64,000 nucleotides of DNA from Siphonodentalium dalli (lineage: Eukaryota > Mollusca > Scaphopoda > Gadilida > Siphonodentaliidae), in assembly GCA_032622095.1 (NCBI GenBank), contig CP136068.1, forward strand, positions 10,831,729 to 10,895,728, in the 5' to 3' direction. Shown here in pieces: positions 1 to 11,130 of the stretch. A program made the translations under genes and the position numbers. Below the pieces are notes generated by a model. The model made no database searches. It was not told where the DNA came from and was given only the letters and a program-made list of their open reading frames with translations. The first letter of the stretch is position 1, and each line of letters starts with the position of its first letter.

Positions 1-847
1 CAGAAAGTAAACGTTTCACTTAACGAATAAACATCTTAAACAACTTACGGCACGGCATTGCATGATATCTACAGGAGAGGACCCCAGGACCGGTATAACA
101 TCAATCACCAGACATCATCATCAACATTCTTATTATTACATGTACATTATATCTGTTAATCATCTTGTTTAAACATTTGTATAAATATTGTCGGGAGAGG
201 GGCCACCTTAAGTTGTTATAACTTGTCCCCCAATCCCTTGTAAACTGAGTTACAATAAATATGTTTAAACCAACGCAATATTGATACATTATTGTACCTA
301 TAATCTATCGACAATCACTTTGTAAACTGTACCTGAAACGGGTGTAGACTGGATCATCGTGTTGAGATGGTCAGATGTAAGTTGTACCCTACCTATTTCT
401 CCGCGCACGTAAAACATATAATACGTGCAGCACGAGAGTTGATTCGGTGGTTGTTCAATTCAATGAACAGAGTCGTCGATGATAACGTATGGCTGTACAG
501 TCAACCATATATGCAAAATAACGATGTTTGAAGGAATGTTTGTACGATGCGTATTTTCTATACTATATGGTGGATTTCTGGAGATATTTTACACCAATCT
601 TGAAATAATTGACATATATCTATCTTGTATTTGCAAGGTGTCAGATAAGGGTGCATAGGGGTACCACTGGTAACTCTTAAGTCTTCTATCGTGAAAAGTG
701 CGACTGTATCCTAGAATAATTAATTCTGTCGCGTATCGGACTGTCAGATGTAATCGATTTGGCAGGATCCAAACAGATGAAAGCGTTTCCAGCAGGACCG
801 GTTCCCAGGGGGTGATTACCCCCCGGGCCCAACCTGTCACAATATAA
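1..847. other. Unassigned non-coding sequence
   Basis: I see no coding signal here. The only recognisable item is at about 796-822, where a motif reading 'aggaccggttc' followed by 'cagggggtgatta' matches the right terminus of the inverted-repeat element at 3999-4480. It is probably a solo or truncated end of that family. Confidence 0.4.
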
Positions 848-894
848 ATATGGTAGCAGGTTGTTTACCAACGAGTTTACGCGAAACGAGAATA
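848..894 (+). repeat. Left flanking direct repeat of the ORF1-like unit
   Basis: This stretch of about 47 bp, starting 'atatggtagcagg', recurs in the same orientation at 2412-2457 with roughly 80 percent identity. The two copies bracket the decayed ORF1-like gene, so they could be the ends of one mobile unit. They are too short and too diverged to call long terminal repeats. Confidence 0.5.
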
Positions 895-996
895 GTTATA
901 TATACGTCATAGAGGAGACGTAGCAACCGTGCTTTTACTTTTCTCTCCGATTTTGTGTATAAAATGCCTCTTTTTGGGGAATATTGAGATAGACAA

Positions 997-2336
997 GTGA
1001 ATTGGATGCTACGATTATGTGCCCTATACACACAACTGTTGAAGACTATGAATGTTTTATGCTGTTCTGTACTTGTGGACATTGATTCTGGAGGATTGTA
1101 CTTGGGAGTGATGCCGAAGATGAAAGGTGGTATGATTATTGTCAACGAACTACTTTGTTATGTGACAAACATGATTGGTGACTCATGTGATGGACTTATA
1201 GTGAAGCTATGCACGGAAAAGTTTAGTGAAAATGCATTTGAAGATGCTTTGATGACTCTGCTCGATTGCATGTCTGATAATGATGAGGTTCTCAGACATC
1301 GCGCCGATAGAGGAAATGATAGTGTCGCGAACATGCAATGTATTATCGAGATGCTCCAGCAGATACCTAGTGTTGATTTGCCGATATTCGTTGCAAGGGA
1401 TCTGTCAAAATTGCCGCCAATTAACATGATTGATCGTGGTGTTTGTCGCTTATCAACAAAGATAAATAGAATGAAAACACAAATATATTCACTGGAGAGA
1501 CTCCTCAATAAGACTATTCCAGGTGCGAATGATGTACTTTCGAATATGATTAATATGAGTAGTGGTGGTGTTGTACGAGAAGAGAGATACACGCCAGTCG
1601 ACGTACCAACAAAGATCAACAAAGGAACTAGAATCAAACCGCAATAATGTTTCAAATATGCCAATGAATAATCACAACAATCAATCTAATAATGCAGAGG
1701 GAATGCAAATGCCAGTGACTGTCTCTAATAACGAGAGTAAATGGAAAACCAAATTGATCGCTCCTGGTTGGATTTCAGCAGATCATTGTAGGCCTACACG
1801 CCGTGAAAATGTGAGTTCCCTATCATATGTGGAGACGCGACAGAAAGGATTATGTACATAGCACAGCGAATGAGTGGTCAGCTACGAAGAGTAGAAGTAA
1901 GACAACGTATGCTGAGGTCTTGAAAACACCTGTTATGACTGAACGAAATTCTCTGCCAGACAACAGAAACTCACGGTCATCAAGGACAAGACGAAGCCTT
2001 GTTATTGGATCATCGCGAAGACAGTCAGCCAATTTGAAGACGGTGAAATCACACTCAACCTTCTCAATATTTCTTTCCCGATTAACGCCAGATACCACTG
2101 TGAAAAATGTTGTTGACTATGTCCTGGATGAATTTAATACAGTTGTTGTGAACTGCCATAAATTAGTGACGAAACATGACAGCTATTCTTCATTTAGAGT
2201 AGATGTATCAAGTTCAGTTGGACTGCTGGACACTTTTCTGGAATCAACTAGATGGCCTACGAATGCATTAGTGCGTAAATTTTATGTTGCAAGATGTGAT
2301 CGTGTTTGTGGAACTGCATGCATCTTACGTGCTTAA
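997..2336 (+). pseudogene. Decayed ORF1-like protein of a non-LTR retrotransposon
   Basis: Three overlapping reading frames (997-1647, 1562-1861, 1827-2336) together look like one protein broken by two frame changes. The first part has an N-terminal domain ending near 'LPIFVARDLSKLPPINM', followed by a short heptad-like segment. The middle is Asn/Gln-rich and low in complexity. The last part has 'SKTTYAEVLKTP', a basic Arg/Ser stretch, and a folded C-terminal block with 'FLSRLTPDTTVKNVVDYV' ending in 'ALVRKFY'. From family knowledge this resembles the RRM-like ORF1 proteins of CR1/L2-group retrotransposons in marine invertebrates, which bind nucleic acid. No reverse transcriptase follows it. 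A putative polyadenylation signal (aataaa) lies about 55 bp after the last stop. Splicing rather than frameshifting could join the frames, because gtgagt occurs near 1810, but decay is more likely. Confidence 0.6.
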
Positions 2337-2411
2337 TTTTGTTTTAAATTGTTTATTTATTATTTATAACTTGTATATGGACCTCGTGTCTGAAATAAAG
2401 TACATACATAT

Positions 2412-2457
2412 ATATGGTAGCAGGACGTTTACGAACGAGTCTGCACGAATTGAGAAT
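2412..2457 (+). repeat. Right flanking direct repeat of the ORF1-like unit
   Basis: This is the partner of the repeat at 848-894, in the same orientation, starting 'atatggtagcagg' and ending 'gagaata'. It lies just after the possible polyadenylation signal of the ORF1-like gene. Confidence 0.5.
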
Positions 2458-3998
2458 ACATGTGACATCATCCAGAATAAAGTCATGCAGGCAATACAAT
2501 AAACTCTCGGTTAGTGTTTTGAAGTGAGCTGCCTATATATATGTTACAATACACCAAATACAAATTAGTAGAGTGATTTCCACTAGGATCAGCATAAAAC
2601 AATTCTGGCAGCTGGATGGTCAATGATACATGGATGAAATGTGCACGACAAAATGCCCAAATGTGTTTCCCGTCGAGAAACATCAAATATAATCACATGG
2701 TAAACGGTTATGGCTGTGCAAATGGCAAATAATTTATGGGAGGTGTTTTTTTCGATGTCATATTTTTCTCAATTTTAAGGGTAGTCTGACGTTTGTCAAG
2801 CTGCAGTGTGATTTACCACGTTCACAAGCACTTTTGGGCACATTTCTGTGTGTCTAAAAGGACGTTCTTTAATTTCAAATACTCGTGCAGCGTCAAAGCT
2901 TTCCTGCGAATACAGGCCAGCGGGATTTGTTAACACTGAGGCCTATGTAAATCATTTGGTGTATTGTAACCAAGACAGAGAGCAAATGCAAAAGTTATGT
3001 GTAGAATTACCCCTCTTTGGACAAACGCTTGTTAAATTGTGTGTATGCGGTCAAGCGTGTTGAGGCGAAGAGATATTACCGACCGCCGAATTCCTCGATA
3101 GTGAATAGTTTTCTATTTACATTATGTTACGGGACCAGCCGACTCTATATGTGCAATGCACTCAACACAAAGGGCTTGATAGATTACTCATTCATGAAGT
3201 CGCCCGTTTACGACTCTCAGTACCATATTTCTTCCTGTTCAAAAGTGTACGCATTTGATCAAGGAAGCGTTTAACACAGACGAGCTGCACGTCGATACCA
3301 TTACAAGAAAATTACCATCGAATTCAACCTACCAAATATATGCAGTTATCCAATTGGGATGAAGCAGATCAACCACGTACTGGCTATTCTAGTACATGTT
3401 CTATACGGTGAGTGTATTTCGAGTTTAATTCGTTTGTTTATCACTCCGATAACTTGGAGGGACACATTTTCAGAATCGATTCTCTCACAAAAATACAAAT
3501 TGTCGTAGTCGAGTTATGTTTGGAGAGTTTTCAAGCAGAGGTATCAAATAAATGTTATACGATATCCATACTAGTCCCATATACTCATTTAAGTTATTGT
3601 GTAGGCTCTAGTCAGTGTGTGGCTTGAGTTCATGCCCCGTATCAACATAATTGTTTACATGAACATGCGTGCCACGCGTTGCCCAATCCACTATCCGTTA
3701 ATTAATTTAATTATGTTTTGTACCCGGAAATTCGTAATTTAATTTATGTCTCCAGCTATAAATTAAATTATTTCAAATTATTAACTTTGAATTTAAGATA
3801 ATCTATTGACCTGAACGTTTACGGAATACATCCTTGACTCAAATTACTTATTTGTCTATATATTATCGATATTAGATCGTTGTTATTACCGGTAATTTAT
3901 TGAAAATGGCATACAGTACCCCCTTAACTAAATTCTATTCACTCATAGACCTACATGTTGCCTTTTTGACAAATATGATTTTAATTTGAAATAATGAT
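2458..3998. other. Unassigned AT-rich sequence
   Basis: Only short chance reading frames without recognisable domains are present. Composition becomes strongly AT-rich from about 3660 to 3960. I can support no gene or element here. Confidence 0.4.
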
Positions 3999-4480
3999 AT
4001 TACCACCCCCTGCGAACCGGTCCTGTATAGGGATATCAGGATCAGATATGTATTATATACATGTAACATCGCTATTCGCTATAACATACAAATTTATGAT
4101 ATAAAATTGAACCAACGGATAATATACCTTCCTAGTCTAATTAATTTCCTTTATAATGTGTCGTATTAATATACCAGCCAATACGCCAAGGATTATATAG
4201 CAAACTGCATGTAATCGGTGTTCACGATTGGATGGCTGGTATCATCTAATCGCGTCACAGGTGGCACGTGATGTTCGATTGAATATCAGAATGCTGGATA
4301 TCATACAATTTCATATCCCATAATAAGTCAAATACAGCGAATTATCGAAATATGAAATACAACGAAAAGGCGAAATAGGAAAATACAGCGAAATAGATTT
4401 TGGGTCCCATACTAACGCGTTTATAGTACCACAACCACTGCTACCTCGCTGTACAGGACCGGTTCACAGGGGGTGATTAG
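3999..4480. mobile_element. Short inverted-repeat (MITE-like) element
   Basis: The left end reads 'taccaccccctgcgaaccgg' and the right end reads as its near-complement ('ccggttcacagggggtgatt'), giving terminal inverted repeats of about 25 bp around 480 bp of non-coding sequence. A third end of the same family lies at 796-822. No transposase is present and the target duplication is unclear. Confidence 0.55.
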
Positions 4481-4599
4481 ACATATATCTGTATAAGGGC
4501 GCCCAAAATTTCGCAATGTTATAGTCTTTAACTATACATGTACATGACGGTATTTTCGGATTTGTGTGTGCTGGATTCTGTATTTTGATTGCACAATTT

Positions 4600-5590
4600 A
4601 GGTTGCACTGGTGTAAATATGGTTCTAATTGACATCTAGCGGATGCGGATGGAAATTATAGGAGAGAATAAAATAGACACTGGGCCCTGATTGGTCAATA
4701 GCCTTAATAATTGTATCTTTTTAGCTTCAAAAATACATCACACCTCTTCCCCATGATTTCCCATAGTTAAAATACACATCGGCACCAGGGGGGGGGGGGG
4801 GGGGGTCGGGAAAAAATTTCAGGCACGTATGGCATTTTTTCCCTTTCGATCATTTTTTGTACCCACCCACCCCCACCGCCAAATTTTTTTCCGTTTTCGG
4901 CAGTTTTTTCCGATCATTTTTTGACACCCACCCCCCTTTTAACACTAAAACAGAGATTTGCGGGGGGAAATTCACTGTAAACAGCTGTATATGAATTTCT
5001 GTGCATACTATTTATCATGGATGTTAACATGGACATGTAAATAGGAATGAGTAATTTTGAGGTCATTCGGCCAAAAAAACATGGCTGCCAGCGGCCATCT
5101 TGGATTTCAAAATTTGCAACAAAATACAACACGATAACTGCCTGCAGTCAGTTTACCAGTTAGAATTACATTATTTCTCTCATTCAAACTGATTCAAAGT
5201 GGTTTTGAAGCCCAACTCATTGCCAAAACACTAAAAACAAGCAGGATTTTTTTTTTTTAGTTGCGGAAAAAATTGCTTGTTGGTGGCTTTGACCACCCAC
5301 CCACCCCGGCATACGTGCCGGAAGAAATTTTTTCACCCCCCTGTCGGCACTGGAATTAAGCCTTTGTAGTGAAGTTTGAACTGTGTCGTGTAGTCAAACT
5401 ATGCCATAATTCTTTATTTTAGTGCGGTTCTGTTCCGGCTAGATGGATATGATTGTTTTTACATAACAAGTTACCGCAAATGTCAAACTTTCAGATTTAA
5501 ATAAATTTTGGACCTAGGAATTATATTGTAAACATTATACACCGAAACGTTTGCACTAATGCCTATGGAAAACATTTACGCAAGTGGCAA
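4600..5590 (+). repeat. Dispersed repeat R, copy A (interrupted)
   Basis: Segments 4610-4785 and 5344-5590 match, in order and orientation, the two halves of copy B at about 6200-6293 and 10104-10470. Shared landmarks are 'aaattataggagagaataaa', 'gacactgggccctgattg', 'aaaatacatcacacctcttc' and 'tttagtgcggtt'. Copy A is interrupted by a hAT-like element. Copy B is interrupted elsewhere, by a 3.8-kb element. The class of the host repeat is unknown. Confidence 0.65.
4786..5343. mobile_element. hAT-like non-autonomous element, copy 1
   Basis: It starts with CAGGGG and a long G run followed by 'tcgggaaaaaatttcaggca', and ends with the inverted 'catacgtgccgg' segment and CCCCCCTG. The 7-bp sequence tcggcac flanks both ends as a target duplication (8 bp if one mismatch is allowed). 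Copy B of the host repeat has a single uninterrupted version of this site near 10172. CAGGG termini with a duplication of about 8 bp are typical of hAT transposons. No transposase is encoded. Related sequence lies at 55070-56566 and a fragment near 7480-7560. Confidence 0.75.
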
Positions 5591-6199
5591 TATTCACACG
5601 ATGATGAATATGACCCGTAACCTATTTTGGAACGTATTTTGGATTTTGTAGCCAGTGTTGTACAGGTACATACCATGAAAGTGGGTCATTTCCAGTGATG
5701 GGTATGGACATTTGAAGGTTAATACCACTAAAACTTGGATACATTTAAGAAGCCGCTTCAGCTCTTTGAATAGAGCATATCTTTGTTTAATTAATGCAGT
5801 ATACACCACAACCAGTTATATTGGGTCACCATTGCAAACCTGACAACGTCATGTTTTAGTTTTCCATGTGCTGATAAAGCCATGTGCTTGGTGGTCAGCT
5901 GATCAGATTTGGACTCAATGACTTCACGTCACCAGATGTTCTTTCATGGAAATCATCTTCGACAGACTCCCATAGTTGCTCCAAGGTTGCAACAACAGAC
6001 CCCCAAAACTGTTTGAAAATAGGGGCTGAACAAGACTTGTGTTTTTATTAATGTGTTAAAGGGGTGGGGTTAAATTAACTGTAATAAATAAAGAACCACA
6101 CAATTGATATTGTTGTTGAACACATGTATTCCATTGAGGGGTAATTCTGAAGAAATGTAAGGAGTTTCAATTATTCCGCGAAAAAGCGCGCTAAAAAGG
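5591..6199. other. Unassigned sequence
   Basis: I see no coding or structural signal beyond the possible continuation of repeat R at either edge. Confidence 0.3.
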
Positions 6200-6293
6200 G
6201 TTTGAGTGATATCCAGTGGATGCGGGAAGAAATTATAGGAGATAATAAAATAGACACTGGGCCCTGATTGATCAGCAGCCTTGTGTGTTTTAG
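6200..6293 (+). repeat. Dispersed repeat R, copy B, left half
   Basis: It matches copy A at about 4635-4705 ('aaattataggaga', 'gacactgggccctgattg') and stops at ttttag (6288-6293). The matching sequence resumes at about 10104. The region between is therefore an insertion into this copy. Confidence 0.65.
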
Positions 6294-6311
6294 GGGGATA
6301 TGTCTCTATTC

Positions 6312-6440
6312 CGAATGTTCGCTATTCCGAAGGTTTACAATTCCGAATGTTCACTATTCCGAAGGTTCTCTATTCCGAAGATTCACTATTCCGAAGGTTC
6401 ACTATTCCGAGGGTTCACTATTCCGAAGGGTTTTTGTTAT
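6312..6440 (+). repeat. Minisatellite, left arm of the foldback element
   Basis: About eight degenerate tandem units of roughly 15-16 bp read 'ttccgaaggttcactat'. The same array occurs inverted at 9928-10092. Confidence 0.85.
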
Positions 6441-7484
6441 TTTAAGGGTTAATTCTATATTCTAAAGTATTGAGCGGTTTCTTTATCACGAAAAATCTTT
6501 TTATGAAGGAAATAACTTAAAACATTAAAAGAATAAATGTGATTTTGTTTTTGTTTCGCGCGTTTCCTTGTGATCTAATGTCATTACGTATGACGTTATT
6601 TCTCAATACATATTCACGTCACGCAGACCACACAATTACTATGTTTGTAATGTCATTGCGCAATAATCTTAGAGAAAAGAATATGCCAGCTAAAGGCGGA
6701 TTATAACAGTGGAGCTATAACACTTAATGAGTATACTGGAGCGCCATAACATACATACTGCGTAGACGGGTATGAAATTAACCTAACTGCAATTGTGACT
6801 GTGTGTAACAGAACGATGTGCGCCCCTGCCTGATCACACCCCTGTGAACTATTGCATCAGATTCAACTATTACGTTGTCTCGTTCCTGACTCAATCGTAT
6901 CGATAGAGTCACGTACAGGCTGAAATTGTAAACAATAACAAACCATACACGTGGTCGGCGGCGATCACAAAAATGTGCCAACTGTAAATATTGATTTAAT
7001 TACTACTTTTACGACTAATTGTTGCCGAAATTGTCATCGCATTGTGCAAACATATACATTATATGATTTGGGCAATTCTCCGCTTTGTAGTGACAATGAA
7101 ATTATACAAAATCGTGCGATCAAGTGCAGCCATTAGGCCTACCTGAATTCGCGCAATACCGGGTATGTCTATTCACGCTACCGTGTTCAAATTTACTGGC
7201 CCATATCGTATATTTCAAACCCTATCACCCGATAATATGTCATACACCATTTGTAAACTATAATTTACATGCTGGTTGTTTGATTTGTCATAATTTTCAC
7301 CTGATTACTATTTTACTGTTTATATCAGTCAAGTACATTTCGACTTGTTTTCTGGTCACAGCACCGACAAATAGTGTCAATAGCTTGTTCACGACTTATT
7401 TAGGTGAGTGTTCTATAATAGAATGAGTATACTTGCAAGATGAAATGACTATATATATTTATTGATAAATTTCGATACATTGCA

Positions 7485-7560
7485 GGTGGGGGGGGGGGGT
7501 AACAAAAAATATGCAGGAAGGTATTCCGCGGTGGGTGGGTGGCCCAAGAGACAAAAAACA
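7485..7560. repeat. Fragment resembling a hAT-like terminus
   Basis: A G run followed by 'taacaaaaaatatgcaggaa', and then 'ggtgggtgggtgg', resembles the terminal segment of the element at 4786-5343. It looks like a degraded or divergent end. No partner end was found. Confidence 0.3.
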
Positions 7561-8689
7561 CATTTTTGACAACCTCATGAGCTGACCTCATGCAAATTTT
7601 TTACTAAAGATCTTTTGTGCACATATTTGACAGTTGTAACAGTTTAAAACAGTCTATAACTGTAAAAACACGTTACACGGGTCTCAGTGGAGATGACATT
7701 AAGCTACATTTATGGCATGTTGCATATGATACATGAGATGAAAAACTGCCTTCCCGACACCCTTTGGAAAGAAGCTTTGAGAAATGTAAAATTGAAATAA
7801 ATAAACTTGTTGTGATGTAACTAAGATATTTAAGCCTAGATCATTGTGTCCATGGAACAAGAGCGAGCAAATGTCTTAAATATTAACGTGACTATCAATG
7901 GCTTGAAAATGACTGTCATCAGTGCATCCAACTAATCAGTGAATTATTTGCATGTGTATCAATTTAGATTATCGGTTACTCTCACAACTAACTAAAGTAT
8001 TCAAGTCCAGCATAGTGACTGGCAAAAGCATTTAGTATAATTGAAGTTGATCCACTAGACTAACAAAAGTGACCAGTATGGAATAATGCTAGATAATGGG
8101 CTGGTTGACCGACTAATCATGAAATAGTTAGAAATTATGGAATTGTGTGTATAATGCACAATGACGTAGGTTTGCAGATATCAGCAATTTATAGAATAAT
8201 ATTTCCAATTGCAGCCTGCTAAATGTCCTCTTTATGTATTTATTTTCAAAATATGTCAACTCTAGTTGAATTGGAGCTTAACAAATAATATTTCATCATT
8301 ATCATGGATTTGTCTACAAAATTGTCAACAATGACCCGAAAGTGAAGATTGAGTTCACTGTCCTGAGATGTTGTCAGCTCAAAATGTATTACAGCCAAAA
8401 TAGCCAAAACACATGTTTGGATCATGTAATAGCTTGCAGGGGAAACTGATACACGGGGGAGAACTGCGACGTGAGAATCGGTGGCATTCCGATAAAGAGA
8501 CGGTGGAAATCCGATAAACGAGACGGTTCGCTTTCGGCGACAAACGAGATTTTCTTCGTGTTTGGGCATTCAAATGGAATTGCCGTGACAAATCAGGTTT
8601 CATATCATCATATCGATATTTTAGTTACTAATATCCATCAAAATCGAGACGCAACAGTGAGTAAAACCAATAGAATCGCCATTTACAAG

Positions 8690-8736
8690 TCACGCGACGG
8701 TTCGTTTTCCGATAAAAAACGAACCGTCGCGTGTCT
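8690..8736. other. Strong DNA/RNA hairpin
   Basis: The sequence 'cacgcgacggttcgttttc' is followed after a short loop by its complement ending 'gaaccgtcgcgtg', giving a perfect stem of about 17 bp. The related phrase 'gagacggttcg' occurs about 180 bp upstream. The role is unknown. It is G+C-rich compared with its surroundings. Confidence 0.6.
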
Positions 8737-8954
8737 TTTTATATATAGTGCCTTGATAAACGGTTTAAATAATAATCTTTGCCATAACATGTGATTAAAG
8801 GGCTTTAATTCACCACGAATTAACACATCTGTGTCTAAGAAGATGCCTATATAGGGAAATAGAAAACAGCTGATATCATAAAAAGATCCCCCGTTATGGC
8901 CCCCAGAATGCAACAGAATTCAAACTAACATGTATTTTCAATGGACGGGTTTAA

Positions 8955-9423
8955 AGGTACTCAACCCGTAAAGAGGGTCCCCATCTCAACAGATTCCAAC
9001 AACAACAATCTGATCAGAGGGTCCTATATTACTATTTCTTTGGCTTTGGGGGTAAAAAATATTTGATTCGAGTCGAGGAACCCATCAAACAAAGCTCAGA
9101 GTTATTAGATATTGATTTTTCAAATTTGTTATGTTCTCGAGATGAGTACCAATAACTGCCGTAATCTGCTCTGGATGTGTACCTCAAATCTATTCAAACA
9201 GACAAGGATGAATAACTCTAAAATCAAGTGGTAATTTTAACGCAATTTTGACTGAGTTCTGGGCCAGATAGTATTCCCGATAATGAAAAATAATAGATTT
9301 CTAAAATCGATATCTAACAAATCTGAGCTTTGATGTGTGACTTCCTCGACTCGAATCAAATATTTTTGACCCCCGAAGCCATTGAAATAGTAATTGAGAG
9401 GAGTTTTATCGGGTTGAGTACCT
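8955..9423. mobile_element. TTAA-flanked inverted-repeat element, copy 1
   Basis: This 469-bp element has terminal inverted repeats AGGTACTCAACCCG and CGGGTTGAGTACCT, with TTAA directly outside both ends. The copies at 10709-11124 and 29496-29976 have the same termini and TTAA flanks. TTAA duplication is the hallmark of piggyBac-type transposition, so this is probably a non-autonomous (MITE) family of that type. The internal sequence is also partly inverted ('gattcgagtcgagga' near 9066 and its complement near 9350). No transposase is encoded. Confidence 0.8.
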
Positions 9424-9927
9424 TTAAAATATAAAGTTATTCCCCTCCATTGAAAATAATGCACTTTGCGTAACAAAATCAGATGAAACTTAAGCACAAA
9501 AACACGTCCGTAACTCAATAAAACAAATGTTCACAGTTTATTACACGCGATAACTTGATATTACAATGTTAGAGAGCTTTGTTTTGTTTATCGCCAATAG
9601 ATGCGTCCCGAATCGAGTAGTAAATATTTACAATTCATCGTGGTTCTGCCGATGTTTTCTATGGAGTGGTACAGTCGATTTGCTTCAAATTTTCGGCAAT
9701 GTTAGTAGAATGTTACATTCCTCCAGTTGTCATAGCGCCTGAATACTATCTTATCAGTTTCACGCACCCGCACAAGTACATAATATGTCTTTAATAACCG
9801 ACATCTGGGATAATTTGGGAATTAGAATGCGGTGTATGTACTATATGTGAATACTAGCGTAATAATATTTTCATTCCTCCTGTGAGGTTGCAAATTTTTA
9901 TTCATTTCTGGTTAAATACGCCCATAA

Positions 9928-10092
9928 CAGAAACCCTTCGGAATAGCGAACCTTCGGAATAACGAACCTTCGGAATAATGAACCTTCGGAATAGGGGACC
10001 TTCGGAATAATGAACCTTCGGAATAATGAACCTTCGGAATAATGAACCTTCGTAATAGCGAACCTTCGTAATAGCGAACCTTCGGAATAGAG
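9928..10092 (-). repeat. Minisatellite, right arm of the foldback element
   Basis: About ten tandem units of roughly 16 bp read 'ccttcggaataatgaa', inverted relative to the array at 6312-6440. Variation between units ('tagcgaa', 'taatgaa', 'taggggac') shows independent drift. Confidence 0.85.
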
Positions 10093-10103
10093 AACACTAC
10101 CCG

Positions 10104-10470
10104 TTTTTTAGTTTTAAAAAATACATCACACCTCTTCCATATGATTTTCTATAGAGATAGCCATTGGCACAATTAACCCTTCGTAGTGAAATTTGAATTT
10201 TGTGGTGTGGTCTAAAATATGACATTATTATTTAGTGCGGTTTTGACACTAGTTATGATAACACAATATTTAAAGGCGAAACCCCTGCCTGTCGGTTATG
10301 ATTTTTATTACATTAAAAGGGGTACCCCATTAAAAGTTATCGCAAAACGTCAATCTTTTAGATTGAAATAACATTTTGGGCCTGGAAATTATATCGTAAA
10401 CAGCATACACTAACAAGTTTGCACTGAAGCCTATGGAAAACATTTTCACAAGTGTAACCACAATGAAATC
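10104..10470 (+). repeat. Dispersed repeat R, copy B, right half
   Basis: It continues repeat R after the foldback insertion and matches copy A from 'aaaatacatcacacctcttc' through 'tttagtgcggtt' to about 'gcctatggaaaacatttt'. It contains the uninterrupted site ('ccattggcacaattaaccc') that corresponds to the hAT-like insertion point in copy A. Confidence 0.65.
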
Positions 10471-10708
10471 ACAGTTCATGGAAACCGACGTAGGGCAGAG
10501 CCACGACTCTCTGCTGGTGATAGTGTAGTTCGTGAACATTACCGTTGGAGGACCGGGTTTGTGCTCTCGGTGGCTTTCTTGGTCGGTTCGTCCAAATAAT
10601 GGCATACTTATCCTACATTTTTATCACGTGATTCATTTATAATTGTACATGTACATAATTATGTGATGAATATATACAGACATACAATCTATATGTACCC
10701 GTTTTTAA

Positions 10709-11124
10709 AGGTACTCAATCCGATTCGATGGTCCCCATATCATCAGATTCCAAGAACAACATTTGTTTTAAATGCCGCTTCAGTTATCAGAATCGATTAA
10801 ATGCCCAACAATAATGCTAACCACAGTCCACTATAGTATAAAATTGCCCAAAACCTGCCGGTTTGTCAAATATCTGACACAAAAAAGCCCACTTGATTTT
10901 AGAGTTATCCATCTGCATCCGCTATGTCGTCCGATATACAGTCTTCGCGTTGAATTTTACTGGGCCACTAAATATTCCAGGTGGTGAAAAATAATAGATT
11001 TTAAAAATCGATATCTGACCACTCTGAGCTTTGATGGGTGGCTTCCTCGACTCGAATCATATATTTTTAACCACCGAAGCCAACTAAATAGTAATTGAGG
11101 GGTACTTTATCGGATTGAGTACAT
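10709..11124. mobile_element. TTAA-flanked inverted-repeat element, copy 2
   Basis: It has the same termini as the copy at 8955-9423 (AGGTACTCAATCCG and an imperfect CGGATTGAGTACAT), with TTAA on both sides. It is shorter and more diverged inside, so it is probably an older copy. Confidence 0.75.
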
Positions 11125-11130
11125 TTAAAG

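Larger units (their letters stand above)
6294..10103. mobile_element. Foldback-type element with inverted minisatellite ends
   Basis: This 3.8-kb insertion interrupts repeat R copy B. Its left end begins 'ggggatatgtctctattccg' and the reverse complement of its right end begins 'cgggtagtgttctctattcc'. Both ends then run into tandem units built on 'ttccgaaggttc' in opposite orientations (about 6312-6440 and 9928-10092), and both pass into 'gaagggttt(c/t)tgttat' on the inner side. A ttttag sequence flanks both sides and could be a 6-bp target duplication, although the right side has extra T residues. The interior has no recognisable protein. The structure recalls foldback/Galileo-like elements, whose ends are built of subrepeats, but no family can be assigned. 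Confidence 0.65.

Noticed and set aside
6268-6465. Open frames rich in repeated Phe/Arg/Ser units at 6268-6465 and 9912-10097
   Set aside because: They are direct translations of the 'ttccgaaggttc' minisatellites.
9237-9518. 93-codon - strand frame
   Set aside because: It lies across the TTAA-flanked element and its edge; a part recurs in the copy at 29496-29976 only because the element is repeated.
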